Shown here: piece after piece, positions 5,121-5,342 of the stretch | How positions within the stretch are numbered: position 1 is the first letter of the stretch | Layout of the letters: each line of letters begins with the position of its first letter | Assembly (NCBI GenBank): GCA_020428565.1 | Contig: JAGQMT010000042.1 | Coordinates: forward strand, 1 to 5,342 | Direction of reading: 5' to 3' | Source: Candidatus Saccharimonadota bacterium | GTDB lineage: Bacteria; Patescibacteriota; Saccharimonadia; Saccharimonadales; JACDBH01 | DNA: 5,342 bases | Position numbers and translations under genes: made by a program | The notes under the pieces: generated by a model | The model's input: only the letters and a program-made list of their open reading frames with translations | Told to the model about the DNA's origin: nothing | Databases searched by the model: none

Positions 5121-5157
5121 TGTTTATCATGGATTATGTATCAAGTTAGGTGTGAGT

Positions 5158-5342
5158 ATGGGGTTTTTTTGGGATTTATTCCAACAATTACAAATTCATG
5201 AACGCAAGAATGAGTCTAGTGATTTGAATGGTAGGATCATGGTTTTAGCGGATGAACTGGCGTTCACGTAAGGAGTTCTGGTACAAACACTTGAAAAGCT
5301 AGAGGCGATTACGGGCGAAGATTTTAACAACTTCAACAACGA
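5158..5342 (+). pseudogene. Small MGFFWD-type protein, interrupted by in-frame TAA, 3' end outside window
   Basis: ATG 5158 lies behind AGGTG (5148-5152), 38 nt after the tRNA-Ser CCA, so co-transcription with the tRNA is likely. The first 37 residues begin MGFFWDLFQQLQIHERKN and look helical (RIMVLADEL). A TAA at 5269-5271 stops translation, yet the same frame continues with GVLVQTLEKLEAITGEDFNN to the window end, which fits the coiled-coil then GxDxN... ending I associate with short Saccharibacteria proteins beginning MGFFWD. A single CAA to TAA change would explain the stop. The function is unknown. Whether this is a pseudogene, a truncated but working protein or a sequencing error cannot be settled here. 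Confidence 0.5.

Noticed and set aside
5074..5157. N-terminal extension of the MGFFWD gene starting inside tRNA-Ser
   Set aside because: It would be translated from tRNA sequence. ATG 5158 has its own SD and matches the expected MGFFWD start.

Overview
The window looks like a chromosomal stretch from a Candidate Phyla Radiation bacterium, most likely Candidatus Saccharibacteria (TM7). This is inference from memory of protein families, not a search. The clues are a proline/threonine-rich two-TM membrane protein ending in a conserved YPY..FRSFS / RFMPP / KIRF block, a small protein beginning MGFFWD, a C-terminal fragment resembling the replication-relaxation family, moderate GC, and -10 boxes that sit on or next to start codons. 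The genetic code appears standard: the intact genes here end in TAA or TAG and contain no in-frame TGA.

Layout. (1) Positions 1-1050, minus strand, hold most of an IS256-family insertion sequence whose transposase is broken by an in-frame TGA and by a frameshift; its other end lies outside the window. (2) The IS end abuts the 3' fragment of a replication-relaxation-like gene (1051-1403). A small PD-(D/E)XK nuclease gene of the CdiA C-terminal type follows (about 1408-1782); it has no normal start codon ahead of its catalytic residues. This block reads as decaying mobile-element DNA. (3) Positions 1766-1852 form a compact promoter-hairpin-terminator unit, which may be a ~50-nt RNA. Two orphan genes of unknown function follow (1914-2411 and 2561-3052). 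The second has a near-leaderless promoter and a perfect intrinsic terminator inside its first 21 codons.

(4) From 3173 to 4870 the minus strand carries housekeeping-type genes. In transcription order these are the membrane protein (4130-4855, apparently leaderless, with a 10-bp-stem terminator), tRNA-Arg with the unusual anticodon GCG (CCA encoded), and an HD-domain phosphohydrolase of the COG4339 type (start corrected to 3769). (5) Divergent from the membrane protein, a strong extended -10 promoter at 4920-4948 leads through a leader containing a nested hairpin into tRNA-Ser(GCT). Close behind is a small MGFFWD-type protein gene that carries an in-frame TAA and runs off the window end.

The main oddities are the two places where a promoter is followed within ~50-80 nt by an intrinsic terminator (1766-1852 and 2521-2622), the start-codon problem of the nuclease gene, the GCG anticodon of tRNA-Arg, and several genes interrupted by stops. 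I see no CRISPR array, rRNA or complete defence system.
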